A stretch of DNA of 32,288 nt from Elusimicrobiota bacterium (GTDB taxonomy: Bacteria > CAYTYR01 > UBA6262 > DAOVJB01). Positions 24,301 to 32,288 of this stretch are shown piece by piece (the first letter of the stretch is position 1; every line of letters begins with the position of its first letter). Below the pieces are notes generated by a model. It was given only the letters and a program-made list of their open reading frames with translations, made no database searches and had not been told where the DNA came from. The stretch spans positions 1 to 32,288 of the forward strand of contig DAOVJB010000001.1 of the NCBI GenBank assembly GCA_030673425.1, in the 5' to 3' direction. The position numbers and the translations under genes are program-made.

Positions 24301-26519
24301 ATTTTGTCCTTCCTGTTGTTGAAGGCAATCTAATATTTACTGACTTTAGGTTTAATAAATATAGGGTTGCTTCTATTACTACCGATTTTTCCTTTAAGGA
24401 CAAGACATTTAAGATTCTGAGGTTAAGAGCGGAGGAATCAGGAGGTGTATTGAAGATTTCAGAAGGCAGCGGTATAGAGTTGATTTCCGACGGTGTTTTT
24501 TCCTTTGATTTACTTGTTGACCTGAGGAATATTAATCTGGCGGGGCTGTCTCTATTCGGGGGGGTATACTTAAAAGGGAAAATAGACTCTACCGGATCAG
24601 ATACTCGGATTCTTGTCGATATTATAACTGATGGTCTGTGGATGAACGAGCATAAATTTGATAAATCAAAGCTTAAAGTATCTTACTCATCAGGTGAGCT
24701 AGAATTTTTGCCTGTTCCTAAAAACCACACTCAACTAATAGGGAAAATTAATTTCAAAGAGAAAGGAGTTTATTATTTCAAGGACATTTATGTCTTAAAA
24801 AATAACAGAAAGATTCTTATTGCCCAGGGATATATAAAGGAGAAAGACAGGATTGATTTAACAATGAAGACCGAAAACTTTGATGCGGGGGTAATAGCTG
24901 GACTAATCGGAATAAAAGTTCCGGTTGATGGAATGACTTCATTGGATTTGAAAATCTCAGGAACACAGGATAGCCCTTACCTTACGGGTAATATAGGTAT
25001 TGCGAAAGGGGGCTTTGGAAAGTTTAAGTTCGATAATTTAAGTATCGTTGCCACAGCCATGGACGGGGTTATTAACATAAAGAGGTTAAGCATTGATTTA
25101 TCAAAAGATAAGCTGAATATCGTTGGTAAAGGAGAAATACCTTTTGCTTTCACTAAAGAGGCTAAGCAAAAGATTAAAGGTCAGCAGATAAATTTGAGTC
25201 TGGATATTTTTAGAAGCAACCTGAGTATTTTAACTGATTTATCCAGTAAAATCAGAAAGGCTTCCGGGGAAATAGATGCAAAATTAGATGTGAAAGGAAC
25301 AATTGATGATCCTTTAGTGAATGGGTATATAAAACTACGGCAAGGTAAAATTACGGCTAAAGAGGTTATTAAAAAGGCTACCGATGTTGAAATAGATATT
25401 ATAATCGTAAAAAATAAAATAACGATTAACAAATTAAGTGGAAAGATTGGAGATGGATACTTAAATATAGCAGGAAATGTCAGGATAGAGAATTATTCGT
25501 TAAAAGAATTTGACGTAGAATTGGCCACATCTCGGAATGTGGGCATAAACTTGAGTATTATGGGTTTTATCCCCAAAGGTAAGCCTAAAATGAGAGTTCA
25601 TATTTACGGAAATGAGAAAATTCATTATCTTGATGGTGAAATAGAACTTGTAAATACGCATTTTACATATCCTCCACAGAAAACCAATGGGGGTGGGGGA
25701 AAGGATATTTTTGAGATAGACTTTTTTAAGAACGCCATCTGGAATTTAGAAATCCGTGCCGGAGATAATACCTGGTATGAGAATAATCTGGTAACAGCAA
25801 ATATAACAGGAGGTCTTGAGTTTAAGGGCAGGGAGGAAAATTTCAGGGTAACAGGTACGGTAGAAGCACTTAAAGGGGACGTGGAATATATGGGAGTGGA
25901 GTTTAAGATTCTGCATGCCGTGTTAGCATTTCATGATAATGTTGCTTATTTAGAAGGCAAGGGCGAAACAAAAAAGGAAGATGATATTATTACGTTAGTT
26001 ATAGAGAAGACCAGGTTAAAAGATATAAAGCCTAAATTCTATTCCCAGCAGAATCCCGAAATGAGTCAGGAGAAAGTTATAGGTTTGTTGATTTATGGAA
26101 AAGATTTTAGCGATCCGCAGCAGGATGCATTATATAAAGAAGATTTGAACAAATTCTTGCTTAGAGAGATGTTTAAGTTAGTGGATGCTAACCTGAGTAG
26201 CAGGTTTATACGTCCTATTCTAAAAGACGTTGGTTTAGATGAATTGGTTGATGTGGTGAAAGTAAAAACCATGATTGTTGAAAAGAGCACTTCTCCTGAA
26301 GAATCCATATTAGAAGGTTCGCAGCTTACTTTTGGTAAATATTTCACCAACAGAGTATACGTAAGCTATACGACGCTTTTTAAGGCGGGTTTAGCTAATA
26401 AATTAGAATTAAAACACAGGGTGGAGTTGGAATACAGGATACAGGGCAGTAAGTTCTTGAAAATGAGAATGGACAGCGAAGAGAAATTCATGGGTATTGA
26501 GAATCAGATTCGTTTTTAA
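21333..26519 (+). CDS. tamB: TamB-like translocation/assembly protein (AsmA/DUF490 type)
   Basis: 1728 residues from ATG 21333, chosen because AAGGA lies upstream and the protein then begins with basic residues and a membrane anchor (MRKRKRIITISVILICLLVG). The upstream GTG at 21258 would add 25 residues with no anchor logic. The body is a long run of repeated beta-strands (xSGKLKGKLDDLxVSGKI type), as expected for the hydrophobic-groove rod that bridges the periplasm. The last ~300 residues match the TamB C-terminal domain (LEFKGREENFRVTGTVEALKG region, then YVSYTT) and end in Phe, like outer-membrane partners. It likely moves phospholipid or assists outer-membrane assembly. tamA is not in the window. 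Confidence 0.9.
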   Translation: MRKRKRIITISVILICLLVGTYLAMRSGIFAEQFKGVAVRELEKLFSRKVHIRHIDTNFFNRINLRGVRIAKGSDFTKGDLLTIDKVSIHLNLLNFINKKPKLVDAIKSITLVKPAFELSNKEGNWNISLPLASGPEESLRLKVFIYRGQVSVEDVSGGPFDKLKLRSLKGLIDLSLPAKKHIQFTTKTSLSKKDKVSLNIDFLGDNFEADLILEKGNLSNYSKLIKFSISKYNLTEGLFDGNVSLVGNMQNFNNIVYKGKLNIKEATVQIEDVKEDISDIKAELVLENGMISSNKITAKLGKYPFTLRGNVLGFESDISLDLELDFPDAEYDLLTELADSIASIGEIYTLGQGSFDCRVKGPLDDLSVDGRVKIIKGEVLKEKVSDLTAKFQYQNKLFSLLSLSTGFYKGRMSVSGTVGVSKKPAVLNFDLRAENVDLPGYLRLAENQKDVKGRATLIGKVTGNVFAPLLQAKVTSNSLYLMKYEIPILEGKLKYHKDELLINTYTTDRKYKVDTTLYLRKDSISVKEFSVSWDKSMLNIEGVIDLKNKNMDLDIKTSGLKAEDFPPVKKYYKDLTGEFSFSGKLKGKLDDLAVSGKILSEDLLLAKKKVSLFADFTFSGKALDIASLEINKAYKAKGKIIFSDMPDSPYLDVDISVEDGQLYILGVLCRIGKASDENIKGIIDGNLRLKGPFRDLTGGGEIKLQKTTVWDRRIENLHSSFAIYNNKLDIAKFILQQNGGKIKGTAQFGIKADSINEFNLDLDLEEFMFEEILFAGDLNVKGTLGYGDKKEAKAILLTSGLKINNQPQEIKARLTYEDKILYISPVSSKDNYTFTGDINFKQEPEMDVKLNIKNVSVGHLLRLVKVSGVDEFTGNLNGYVRFKGSLRNPELIGNVDINKGNLRNFEFDKLKVLLLFKDNILFLKEVKGTSKKGKFLVRGNINFDKAEQQLDLAIEMEDMELKSLSNAYLPRLKEPVDARLNGAFKVTGNFVLPVVEGNLIFTDFRFNKYRVASITTDFSFKDKTFKILRLRAEESGGVLKISEGSGIELISDGVFSFDLLVDLRNINLAGLSLFGGVYLKGKIDSTGSDTRILVDIITDGLWMNEHKFDKSKLKVSYSSGELEFLPVPKNHTQLIGKINFKEKGVYYFKDIYVLKNNRKILIAQGYIKEKDRIDLTMKTENFDAGVIAGLIGIKVPVDGMTSLDLKISGTQDSPYLTGNIGIAKGGFGKFKFDNLSIVATAMDGVINIKRLSIDLSKDKLNIVGKGEIPFAFTKEAKQKIKGQQINLSLDIFRSNLSILTDLSSKIRKASGEIDAKLDVKGTIDDPLVNGYIKLRQGKITAKEVIKKATDVEIDIIIVKNKITINKLSGKIGDGYLNIAGNVRIENYSLKEFDVELATSRNVGINLSIMGFIPKGKPKMRVHIYGNEKIHYLDGEIELVNTHFTYPPQKTNGGGGKDIFEIDFFKNAIWNLEIRAGDNTWYENNLVTANITGGLEFKGREENFRVTGTVEALKGDVEYMGVEFKILHAVLAFHDNVAYLEGKGETKKEDDIITLVIEKTRLKDIKPKFYSQQNPEMSQEKVIGLLIYGKDFSDPQQDALYKEDLNKFLLREMFKLVDANLSSRFIRPILKDVGLDELVDVVKVKTMIVEKSTSPEESILEGSQLTFGKYFTNRVYVSYTTLFKAGLANKLELKHRVELEYRIQGSKFLKMRMDSEEKFMGIENQIRF

Positions 26520-26582
26520 GACCCGTGACCCCTGACCCCCGCCACTAAAGATTTGGCGGGCAGGCTTGACCCGAGCGATGAG
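26520..26582. repeat. GC-rich palindromic repeat-like element
   Basis: A GC-rich island in AT-rich DNA. It has three GACCC units (26520-26540) and an inverted repeat CCCGCCA (26538-26544) / TGGCGGG (26554-26560) with a 9-base loop, then GCTTGACCCGAGCGAT. No U-run follows, so it is not a standard terminator, though it could act as one. It looks like a REP-type dispersed repeat; GGGTCAAGC is also found in the dinG/pilin terminator. Confidence 0.5.
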
Positions 26583-26597
26583 TTACGAAGAAATTGG

Positions 26598-26626
26598 TTG
26601 GTAAAACAATTTTTTTGTGGTACAAT
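26598..26626 (+). promoter_or_regulatory. Promoter of the rpsF-ssb-rpsR cluster
   Basis: TTGGTA (26598-26603), 17 bases, TACAAT (26621-26626), with TGG directly before the -10. It lies about 36 bases before the rpsF start. Confidence 0.7.
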
Positions 26627-26662
26627 AAATAAAAATTTGCTTTTTAAGGGAGGTGTAAAGGA

Positions 26663-27016
26663 GTGAGTACCTATGAAACTATTGTTGTTTTTAAGACTAA
26701 ATTATCCGGTGAAGAAATAGACAAAGCAACTTCTAAAATAGAAGAAATAATTACATCTGGCAATGGTAGAGTTATCTCAATAGATAAATGGGGTATAAAA
26801 AAGTTGCAAAGTGATGTTAAGAAGCAGAAAGAAGGATTTTATGTATATATTAAGTTTGACGGACCCGGTGATTTAGTCTCAACTCTTGCTAAAAGCTATC
26901 GGGTAACTGACACCATTGTTAAGTTCTTGACTACAAGAGTAGAGCAAAAGAAAGAACCCAAACCTGACAAGGTTCAGGTACCTAAAAATACTCAGGAAAC
27001 TTCTTCAGGTAACTGA
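26663..27016 (+). CDS. rpsF: Small ribosomal subunit protein bS6
   Basis: 117 residues, normal length. STYETIVVFKTKLSGEEI at the start and the IDKWGIKKLQSDVKKQKEG segment are typical of bS6, which binds 16S rRNA together with bS18. Start is GTG, with GGGAGGT 8 bases upstream. The C-terminal tail is charged and proline-containing. First gene of the conserved rpsF-ssb-rpsR-rplI-dnaB cluster. Confidence 0.96.
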   Translation: MSTYETIVVFKTKLSGEEIDKATSKIEEIITSGNGRVISIDKWGIKKLQSDVKKQKEGFYVYIKFDGPGDLVSTLAKSYRVTDTIVKFLTTRVEQKKEPKPDKVQVPKNTQETSSGN

Positions 27017-27044
27017 GTGATAATATACCAGGGAGGCGATAAAA

Positions 27045-27470
27045 GTGGTAAGTGAGAATAAAGTATTAATAATAGGTAATCTAACCAGGGATCCTGAATT
27101 GCGCTACACACCCAACGGACAGGCTGTAGCGGGGTTCACAGTAGCTGTAAATAGGCGGTACAAGAATAACATGACAGGTGAGACAGTTGAAAAAACAGAT
27201 TTTATTCCTGTCGAGGTTTGGAGAAAGCAGGCTGAAAGTTGCAAGCAATATTTAGCCAAAGGAAGTTCTGTCTATGTTGAAGGTAGGCTGCAGACTGATT
27301 CTTGGGAGACGGAGGATGGGTCGAAACGAAGCAAACTGAAAGTTGTTGCTCAAAGGGTTCAATTTCTAAATAGGCCGGGAAGAAGCAAGACTGAGAGTGA
27401 AAAAGTAGCCGTAAGTTCTGAGGAATTTGAACCTGATTCAGCTGGAACGAATGAGGATGTACCATTTTAG
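27045..27470 (+). CDS. ssb: Single-stranded DNA-binding protein
   Basis: 141 residues. OB-fold with NKVLIIGNLTRDPELRYTPN, then FIPVEVWRKQAESC and YVEGRLQTDSWE, and the acidic tip ending DVPF that binds repair and replication partners. Start is GTG with GGGAGG 8 bases upstream. Its position between rpsF and rpsR is the classic bacterial order. Confidence 0.97.
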   Translation: MVSENKVLIIGNLTRDPELRYTPNGQAVAGFTVAVNRRYKNNMTGETVEKTDFIPVEVWRKQAESCKQYLAKGSSVYVEGRLQTDSWETEDGSKRSKLKVVAQRVQFLNRPGRSKTESEKVAVSSEEFEPDSAGTNEDVPF

Positions 27471-27508
27471 ACCTGATATTAAGAATAAACTTTAACAGGG
27501 GGTAATTA

Positions 27509-27769
27509 ATGGAGAATAAACCAAGGTATAAATTCAGGAAGAAGAGAGGATTTTCCAGGGGTGCATTTAGAAAAAAAGTCTGCCGTTTTTGCACTAATAA
27601 AATAGCTATAGACTATAAAAAAATAGATATGTTGAAGAGTTTTACCACTGAAAGGGGAAAAATTATTCCCCGTCGTATTACCGGAAACTGTGCTCTTCAT
27701 CAAAGGCGTTTAGCTATTGCTATTAAAAGGGCAAGAGAAATAGGTTTGTTATCGATTACAGGTGTATGA
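27509..27769 (+). CDS. rpsR: Small ribosomal subunit protein bS18
   Basis: 86 residues. [17 protein letters not shown], then [35 protein letters not shown] is the bS18 signature. The CxxC near residue 30 is kept, so this is the zinc-binding (C+) type. Basic N-terminal extension of about 25 residues. Its stop overlaps an in-frame ATG of the next frame, but rplI is better started at 27811. Confidence 0.97.
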   Translation: MENKPRYKFRKKRGFSRGAFRKKVCRFCTNKIAIDYKKIDMLKSFTTERGKIIPRRITGNCALHQRRLAIAIKRAREIGLLSITGV

Positions 27770-27810
27770 ACAGTTGTGCGGAATTAATTATCAGGTTGGA
27801 GGAGTCTAAA

Positions 27811-28275
27811 GTGAAGATAATTCTTAAAGAGGATGTAAAAAATTTAGGTAGACAGGGTGATACAATACAGGTTGCTATAGGTTATGCCAGGAATTACCTG
27901 TTTCCGCGTAATTTAGCAATAGAGGCTAGCGATGAAAATTTGAAAGGCCTTGAGCAGGAAAATAGATTAAAGGTAAAAAAACAAGAAAAAGTAATAAAAG
28001 AAGCTCAGAAGCTGGCAACAAAGATTGAAAAAATATCATGCACGATTCTGGTAAAAGTTGGCGAGACAGAGAAGATGTTCGGGCAGGTTAATGCTAATGA
28101 TATTGCTGATTCCTTAGCATCTAAGGATGTTGAGATAGATAAGAAAATGATTCTTCTCCAAGAGCCTATACGGGAATTAGGGGTTTATACTGTGCCTGTG
28201 AAGCTCTATACAGATGAAAGTCAGCCGGATAAAAAAGTAATAGCCAAATTGAAAGTCTGGGTTGTAAAAGAGTAA
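27811..28275 (+). CDS. rplI: Large ribosomal subunit protein bL9
   Basis: 154 residues from GTG 27811, giving the standard bL9 start (V/M)KIILKEDVKNLGRQGD. GGAGGAG at 27798-27804 is 6 bases before this GTG; the upstream ATG at 27766 would add 15 residues foreign to the family. The N-domain has the VAIGYARNYLFPRNLA signature; a long helix joins it to the C-domain. It binds 23S rRNA domain V. Confidence 0.95.
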   Translation: MKIILKEDVKNLGRQGDTIQVAIGYARNYLFPRNLAIEASDENLKGLEQENRLKVKKQEKVIKEAQKLATKIEKISCTILVKVGETEKMFGQVNANDIADSLASKDVEIDKKMILLQEPIRELGVYTVPVKLYTDESQPDKKVIAKLKVWVVKE

Positions 28276-28297
28276 AATTGTATTTTGGGAGTTAGTT

Positions 28298-29635
28298 ATG
28301 GTTGATGTAGTTGAAAAAGTCCCTCCTCAAAATTTAGAAGCAGAAAAAGCTGCTTTAGGTGCTATGCTTGTAGAAAAAGAAGCTATAATCGATGCTATAG
28401 AAGTTATAGAAGCAAAACACTTTTACAAAGAAATCCATCAGAAGATTTTTGAGGTTATAGTGGGTTTGTTCGATAAAAATGAACCTGTAGATATAACCAC
28501 TCTCTCGGAGGAGCTGAAAAAGAAAAAATTACTAAAAAGTATAGGCGGGGCTGCGTATTTAACAAGCCTGATTGATAGTGTTCCCACCGCTGCCAATATA
28601 GACTATTATGCAAAAATTATCAGGGAGAAAAGCATTCTCAGGTCTTTAATAAACGTATCTACTGATATCTTACATGAAACTTATATGGCTGAAGAAGATG
28701 CGGATACGATGTTAGATAAGGCTGAGCAGAAGATCTTTGACCTGTCGGAGAATAAGATTTCCAAGGGATTTATTCCTATAAAAGATATGATTCATGACAG
28801 TATTGATTTAATTGACCAATTATACCAGAAAAAAGAACATGTTACCGGGCTTGCTACAGGTTTTAGGGATTTTGACACACAGACTGCTGGTTTACATCCG
28901 TCAAACCTGGTCATTATTGCCGGGGCCACATCCATGGGAAAAACCAGTTTTTGCCTTAATGTTGCTGCTCATGTAGGCCTTGAGGAAAAAAAGCCCGTTG
29001 CAATTTTTAGTTTAGAAATGTCACGTGAAGAATTATTATTGCGTATGTTATGTTCTGAGGCGAGAATAGGTCTTCATAAAGTAAGGACAGGGTTCTTAGG
29101 GAAGAATGATTTTACCTATTTAACCAATGCTGCTTCACGTTTATCCGAAGCACCTATATATGTTGATGATAGTACTCCTCTATCGGTTTTAGAGATGAAA
29201 GCTAAGGCCAGGCGCCTTAAATCAGAGAGGGGTCTGAGTTTGATAATTATTGATTATTTACAATTAGTTCATTCTCGTGGAAAAACAGAAAACAGGCAGC
29301 AGGAGATAGCAGAAATTTCAAGATCTTTGAAAGGTTTATCAAAAGAGTTGAAAGTACCGGTTATAGCGCTTTCACAGCTGTCCAGGCAGGTAGAAAAGAG
29401 GAAGGATTACAGACCTCAGCTTTCAGACCTAAGGGAATCAGGTGCTATTGAGCAGGATGCGGATTTGGTAGCCTTCATTTTTAGGGAAGAGTATTATGAA
29501 AGAGAAAAACCAGACGTTGAAGGAATCGCTGATATTATTATTGCTAAACAGAGGAGTGGTCCTACAGGAACTATTAAGATGGCGTTCATTAAGGAGTATA
29601 CACGTTTTGATAACTTAGCTAAGACAAGAGAATAA
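28298..29635 (+). CDS. dnaB: Replicative DNA helicase DnaB
   Basis: 445 residues. N-terminal domain opens PPQNLEAEKAALGAML and has the SVPTAANIDYYAKII region; the RecA-type motor has Walker A GATSMGKT (209-216; the more usual form is GRPSMGKT), IFSLEMS, LIIIDYLQL (Walker B) and LSQLSRQVEKR. The end is IIAKQRSGPTG and F-x-xEYTRF. The hexamer unwinds DNA at the replication fork. No intein is present, although dnaB is a common intein site. Confidence 0.97.
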   Translation: MVDVVEKVPPQNLEAEKAALGAMLVEKEAIIDAIEVIEAKHFYKEIHQKIFEVIVGLFDKNEPVDITTLSEELKKKKLLKSIGGAAYLTSLIDSVPTAANIDYYAKIIREKSILRSLINVSTDILHETYMAEEDADTMLDKAEQKIFDLSENKISKGFIPIKDMIHDSIDLIDQLYQKKEHVTGLATGFRDFDTQTAGLHPSNLVIIAGATSMGKTSFCLNVAAHVGLEEKKPVAIFSLEMSREELLLRMLCSEARIGLHKVRTGFLGKNDFTYLTNAASRLSEAPIYVDDSTPLSVLEMKAKARRLKSERGLSLIIIDYLQLVHSRGKTENRQQEIAEISRSLKGLSKELKVPVIALSQLSRQVEKRKDYRPQLSDLRESGAIEQDADLVAFIFREEYYEREKPDVEGIADIIIAKQRSGPTGTIKMAFIKEYTRFDNLAKTRE

Positions 29636-29650
29636 AAAGACGGAGGAAAA

Positions 29651-30808
29651 ATGAGTTTTTACAGACCTACCTGGGCAGAGGTTGATTTAGGGGCCCTTGA
29701 TTATAATATAACTCAGATAAATAAAAAAATAAATAATAATGCTAAAATTTTGGCGATGGTAAAAGCTGATGCATACGGGCACGGAGCGGAAGAGGTTGTA
29801 AAAACCTTACTTAAACAAAAATCTAACAGTCAGGCATCTATATCCATGCTTGGTGTAGCTTTGATTGAAGAAGGAATTCAATTACGTCAGGCAGGCTTTG
29901 GTGATATTCCCATTTTAATTTTAGGAAGCATATATCCTTTTGAGAATTTTTCTCAGGTTGTTGAATATGACCTGACGCCTACAATTTGTAGTTTGGAGTC
30001 CGCACAGTTTCTTTCTAAGATAGCCAGGGCTTCCGATAAGAAAGTTAAGGTTCATATAGAAATAGACACAGGTATGGGAAGAATCGGAATTTCTTCAGGT
30101 AGTGCTTTCTCACTCATAGAGAAAGTTTTAGAGTTGGAATATCTTGAGATAGAAGGTATTTACACACATTTTGCAGCGGCGGATAGCGAGCCTGATTTCA
30201 CTGAAAAACAGATAGATGATTTTAACAAGATACTTAAAAGGCTTGATAAAGCAGATATCAATATACCTCTTGTGCATATGGCTAATAGTGCGGCCATGTT
30301 GAAATATAAAACGTCACATTTCAATTTAGTCCGTCCGGGATTGGCTATGTATGGATTACTTCCTTTTCCGACGGCCTTGAAGTATATTAACTTAAAACCG
30401 GTCTTTAAGCTGAAAACAAAGGTGGTTTATCTGAAGAAAGTTCCCATACGCACAAGCATAAGTTATGGAAGAACATTTATAACAAAAAGAGACTCGATGA
30501 TTGCTACTATTCCTGTCGGCTATGCTGATGGCTATAACCGCCTGCTTTCCAGTAAAGGGGAGGTTTTAATTCAAGGGAAAAGAGCTCCTGTAATCGGGCG
30601 GGTCTGTATGGATATGTGTATGGTGGATGTGACTGATATCTCCAGGGTAAAAATAGGCGATGAAGTTGTATTGATAGGACAGCAGGGCAAGGAGACTATT
30701 TTAGTTGAGGAAATAGCTGATAAATTAGGGACCATTTCTTATGAAGTAGTCTCTATGATAACAAAACGTGTCCACAGAATATACATAAATAGTAATCAAG
30801 GGAAGTAA
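29651..30808 (+). CDS. alr: Alanine racemase
   Basis: 385 residues. PLP lysine in AMVKADAYGHG (K38) and the catalytic tyrosine in SISYGRTF (Y272) are present, as are HIEIDTGMGRIG and GRVCMDMCMVDVT. It makes D-alanine for peptidoglycan. GGAGG precedes the ATG by 6 bases and the gene follows dnaB after 15 bases, so it probably shares the cluster transcript. Confidence 0.96.
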   Translation: MSFYRPTWAEVDLGALDYNITQINKKINNNAKILAMVKADAYGHGAEEVVKTLLKQKSNSQASISMLGVALIEEGIQLRQAGFGDIPILILGSIYPFENFSQVVEYDLTPTICSLESAQFLSKIARASDKKVKVHIEIDTGMGRIGISSGSAFSLIEKVLELEYLEIEGIYTHFAAADSEPDFTEKQIDDFNKILKRLDKADINIPLVHMANSAAMLKYKTSHFNLVRPGLAMYGLLPFPTALKYINLKPVFKLKTKVVYLKKVPIRTSISYGRTFITKRDSMIATIPVGYADGYNRLLSSKGEVLIQGKRAPVIGRVCMDMCMVDVTDISRVKIGDEVVLIGQQGKETILVEEIADKLGTISYEVVSMITKRVHRIYINSNQGK

Positions 30809-30810
30809 CA

Positions 30811-31653
30811 ATGGATCTAAATAATCTCAACAAAAAAATAGATCTTAAAAAAGAATTAAAAACCCCTGCGAAAGTTATTCCATTTATAGGTAGGAAAATT
30901 GCTGTCTTCGGCCAGCATATGGGAAGGTTAGCCATTTTATTTCACCAGATTATTAAGTGGATGTTTACCAAACCCATAGAATTTAAGAATATCTATCATC
31001 AGATGGTTGAAATCGGAGTAAATTCATTACCTGTAACCTCTCTTACCGCATTATTTACAGGTATGGTATTAGCTTTGCAGACAGGAAGTGCGTCTAAGAA
31101 TATACTTAATGAACCTCTTTATGTTGGTACAGCCGTAGCTTTTTCTATGGTTAAGGAATTGGGTCCGGTCTTGACCTCTATTGTAATCTCCGGAAGGGTA
31201 GGTGCATCCATAGCCGCAGAGTTGGGAACGATGAAGGTTACAGAGCAAATAGATGCATTGCATACGCTTGGAACAAATCCGGTTAAATATTTAGTCGTTC
31301 CCCGCTTTATATCATGTATGATTATGCTTCCTATTCTAGCTTTATATGCTGATATTATAGGGATTATGGGAGGTTTTGTAGTAAGCGTTTATAAATTGGG
31401 AGTACCTTCTTCTGTTTATTACCATGACATAATTGATTTTATGGGTATGGATGATGTTTTTCACGGTTTTATTAAATGTTTTTTCTTCGCTTTTATTATT
31501 ATTATGGTTAGTTGTTATAAGGGATTTTCCACAGAGGGCGGTGCGGAAGGAGTAGGAAAGTCTACCACTCAGACTGTTGTAATTTCCATGGTTCTGATCC
31601 TGGTTTCAGATTATTTTATAACAGCAGTGTTACAGATGATAGGTATTGGATAA
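30811..31653 (+). CDS. mlaE: MlaE-family ABC permease
   Basis: 280 residues. After a basic N-terminus it has the MlaE core: SLPVTSLTALFTGMVLALQTG, VKELGPVLTSIVISGRVGASIAAELGTMKVTEQIDAL and NPVKYLVVPRF, with about five membrane helices, ending VVISMVLILVSDYFITAVLQ. It works with MlaF and an MCE protein (MlaD) in lipid transport between the membranes. It follows alr after 2 bases. Confidence 0.95.
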   Translation: MDLNNLNKKIDLKKELKTPAKVIPFIGRKIAVFGQHMGRLAILFHQIIKWMFTKPIEFKNIYHQMVEIGVNSLPVTSLTALFTGMVLALQTGSASKNILNEPLYVGTAVAFSMVKELGPVLTSIVISGRVGASIAAELGTMKVTEQIDALHTLGTNPVKYLVVPRFISCMIMLPILALYADIIGIMGGFVVSVYKLGVPSSVYYHDIIDFMGMDDVFHGFIKCFFFAFIIIMVSCYKGFSTEGGAEGVGKSTTQTVVISMVLILVSDYFITAVLQMIGIG

Positions 31654-31669
31654 AAATTTAAGGGATTTT

Positions 31670-32288
31670 ATGATTAAAATAATAGATTTACATAAAAGTT
31701 TCGGGGAACATAAGGTTCTAAGTGGGATTAATCTCCAGATAAAAGATGGCGAAACAATAGTTATTATAGGGAGGAGTGGCGAGGGTAAGAGTGTATTGTT
31801 AAAGCATATCGTTGGGTTGCTCAAACCTGATAAAGGATCAGTACAGATAAACGGAGAGGACATAACCAGGATGGATGAAAAGCATCTATCGGAGGTACAA
31901 AAAAGATTCGGTATGCTTTTCCAAAGTGCAGCTCTTTTTGATTCTTTGACAGTAAGGGATAATGTTGGTTTTGGACTACGTAACAATTCTCATGTAACAA
32001 AAGACCAGATAGACAAAGTGGTGGAAGAGAAATTATCTTTGGTAGGACTTGAAGGTATAGAAAATCTAAAACCCGCAGATTTATCAGGTGGCATGAAAAA
32101 ACGAGTGGGGTTAGCAAGAGCTATTGCTGCTAATCCTGACTTTATATTATATGATGAACCCACAACAGGGATTGACCCTATTATGGGTGATATAATTAAT
32201 GATTTAATTCTAGACCTGAAGGCTAAGCTAAAGATTACATCTATTGCTGTAACCCATGATATGGTCAGTGCTTATAAGATTGCTGATA
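31670..32288 (+). CDS. mlaF: MlaF-family ABC ATPase (partial, cut by the window end)
   Basis: 206 residues are present. Start ATG 31670 (MIKIIDLHKSFGEHKVL), 16 bases after mlaE. Walker A GRSGEGKSVLLKHI (the GEGKS form is typical of MlaF), Q-loop MLFQSAALFDSLTV, signature DLSGGMKKRVGLARAI, Walker B ILYDEPTTGIDPI and H-loop VTHDM are seen. It powers the MlaE permease. The C-terminal end and any mlaD lie beyond the window. Confidence 0.95.
   Translation, partial: MIKIIDLHKSFGEHKVLSGINLQIKDGETIVIIGRSGEGKSVLLKHIVGLLKPDKGSVQINGEDITRMDEKHLSEVQKRFGMLFQSAALFDSLTVRDNVGFGLRNNSHVTKDQIDKVVEEKLSLVGLEGIENLKPADLSGGMKKRVGLARAIAANPDFILYDEPTTGIDPIMGDIINDLILDLKAKLKITSIAVTHDMVSAYKIAD

Noticed and set aside
27202-27594. 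130-codon open frame on the - strand
   Set aside because: It overlaps ssb and rpsR, both unmistakable genes on the other strand.
27766-27810. Upstream ATG start for rplI
   Set aside because: The added 15 residues are foreign to bL9, and GGAGGAG is correctly placed for GTG 27811.

Overview
The window is AT-rich, gene-dense bacterial chromosome. It encodes bacterial core genes (bS6, SSB, bS18, bL9, DnaB, LysRS) and several outer-membrane systems (LolC/E and LolD, a TamB-like translocator, MlaE and MlaF), so the source has two membranes. It also carries mcsA-mcsB-clpC, a set best known from Firmicutes. Together with type IV pilin genes this suggests an uncultivated diderm lineage of the Omnitrophota kind. 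That placement is inferred from gene content only. No rRNA, tRNA, CRISPR array, phage or insertion sequence was seen.

Layout. 1-800: the end of a LysM protein and an exported protein with two SpoVG-like repeats, closed by a terminator. 880-9195: a tightly packed + strand run of yjbQ, nadC, birA, a secreted cyclophilin with a second internal start, a PilZ-PilT fusion ATPase, a receiver/MshEN-like/CheX-like regulator, yajQ and dinG. 9299-13333: a convergent three-gene operon of type IV prepilin-like proteins on the - strand; the first gene carries a chain of carboxypeptidase-regulatory-like beta domains. 13334-13677: a divergent control region. It holds a consensus sigma-70 promoter and a c-di-GMP-I (GEMM-I) riboswitch with an overlapping terminator for the pilin operon, plus the lysS promoter with a 14-bp palindrome at its start site. 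13678-26519: lysS, lolC/E, lolD, mcsA, mcsB, clpC, then tamB with its own promoter. 26520-32288: a GC-rich palindromic repeat, then the rpsF-ssb-rpsR-rplI-dnaB cluster followed by alr, mlaE and a truncated mlaF.

The most interesting signal is a concentration of c-di-GMP-linked parts in about 10 kb around pilus genes: a PilZ domain with its binding motifs fused to a PilT-type motor that lacks the usual His-box histidine; a receiver protein with MshEN-like repeats and a CheX-like domain; YajQ, a family with reported c-di-GMP binding; and a c-di-GMP riboswitch on the prepilin operon. The riboswitch has two copies of its 3' half, and the distal copy lies inside the terminator stem. I propose a locus that couples c-di-GMP to both making and moving a surface pilus/adhesin. 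The parts are visible in the sequence; the coupling is inference.
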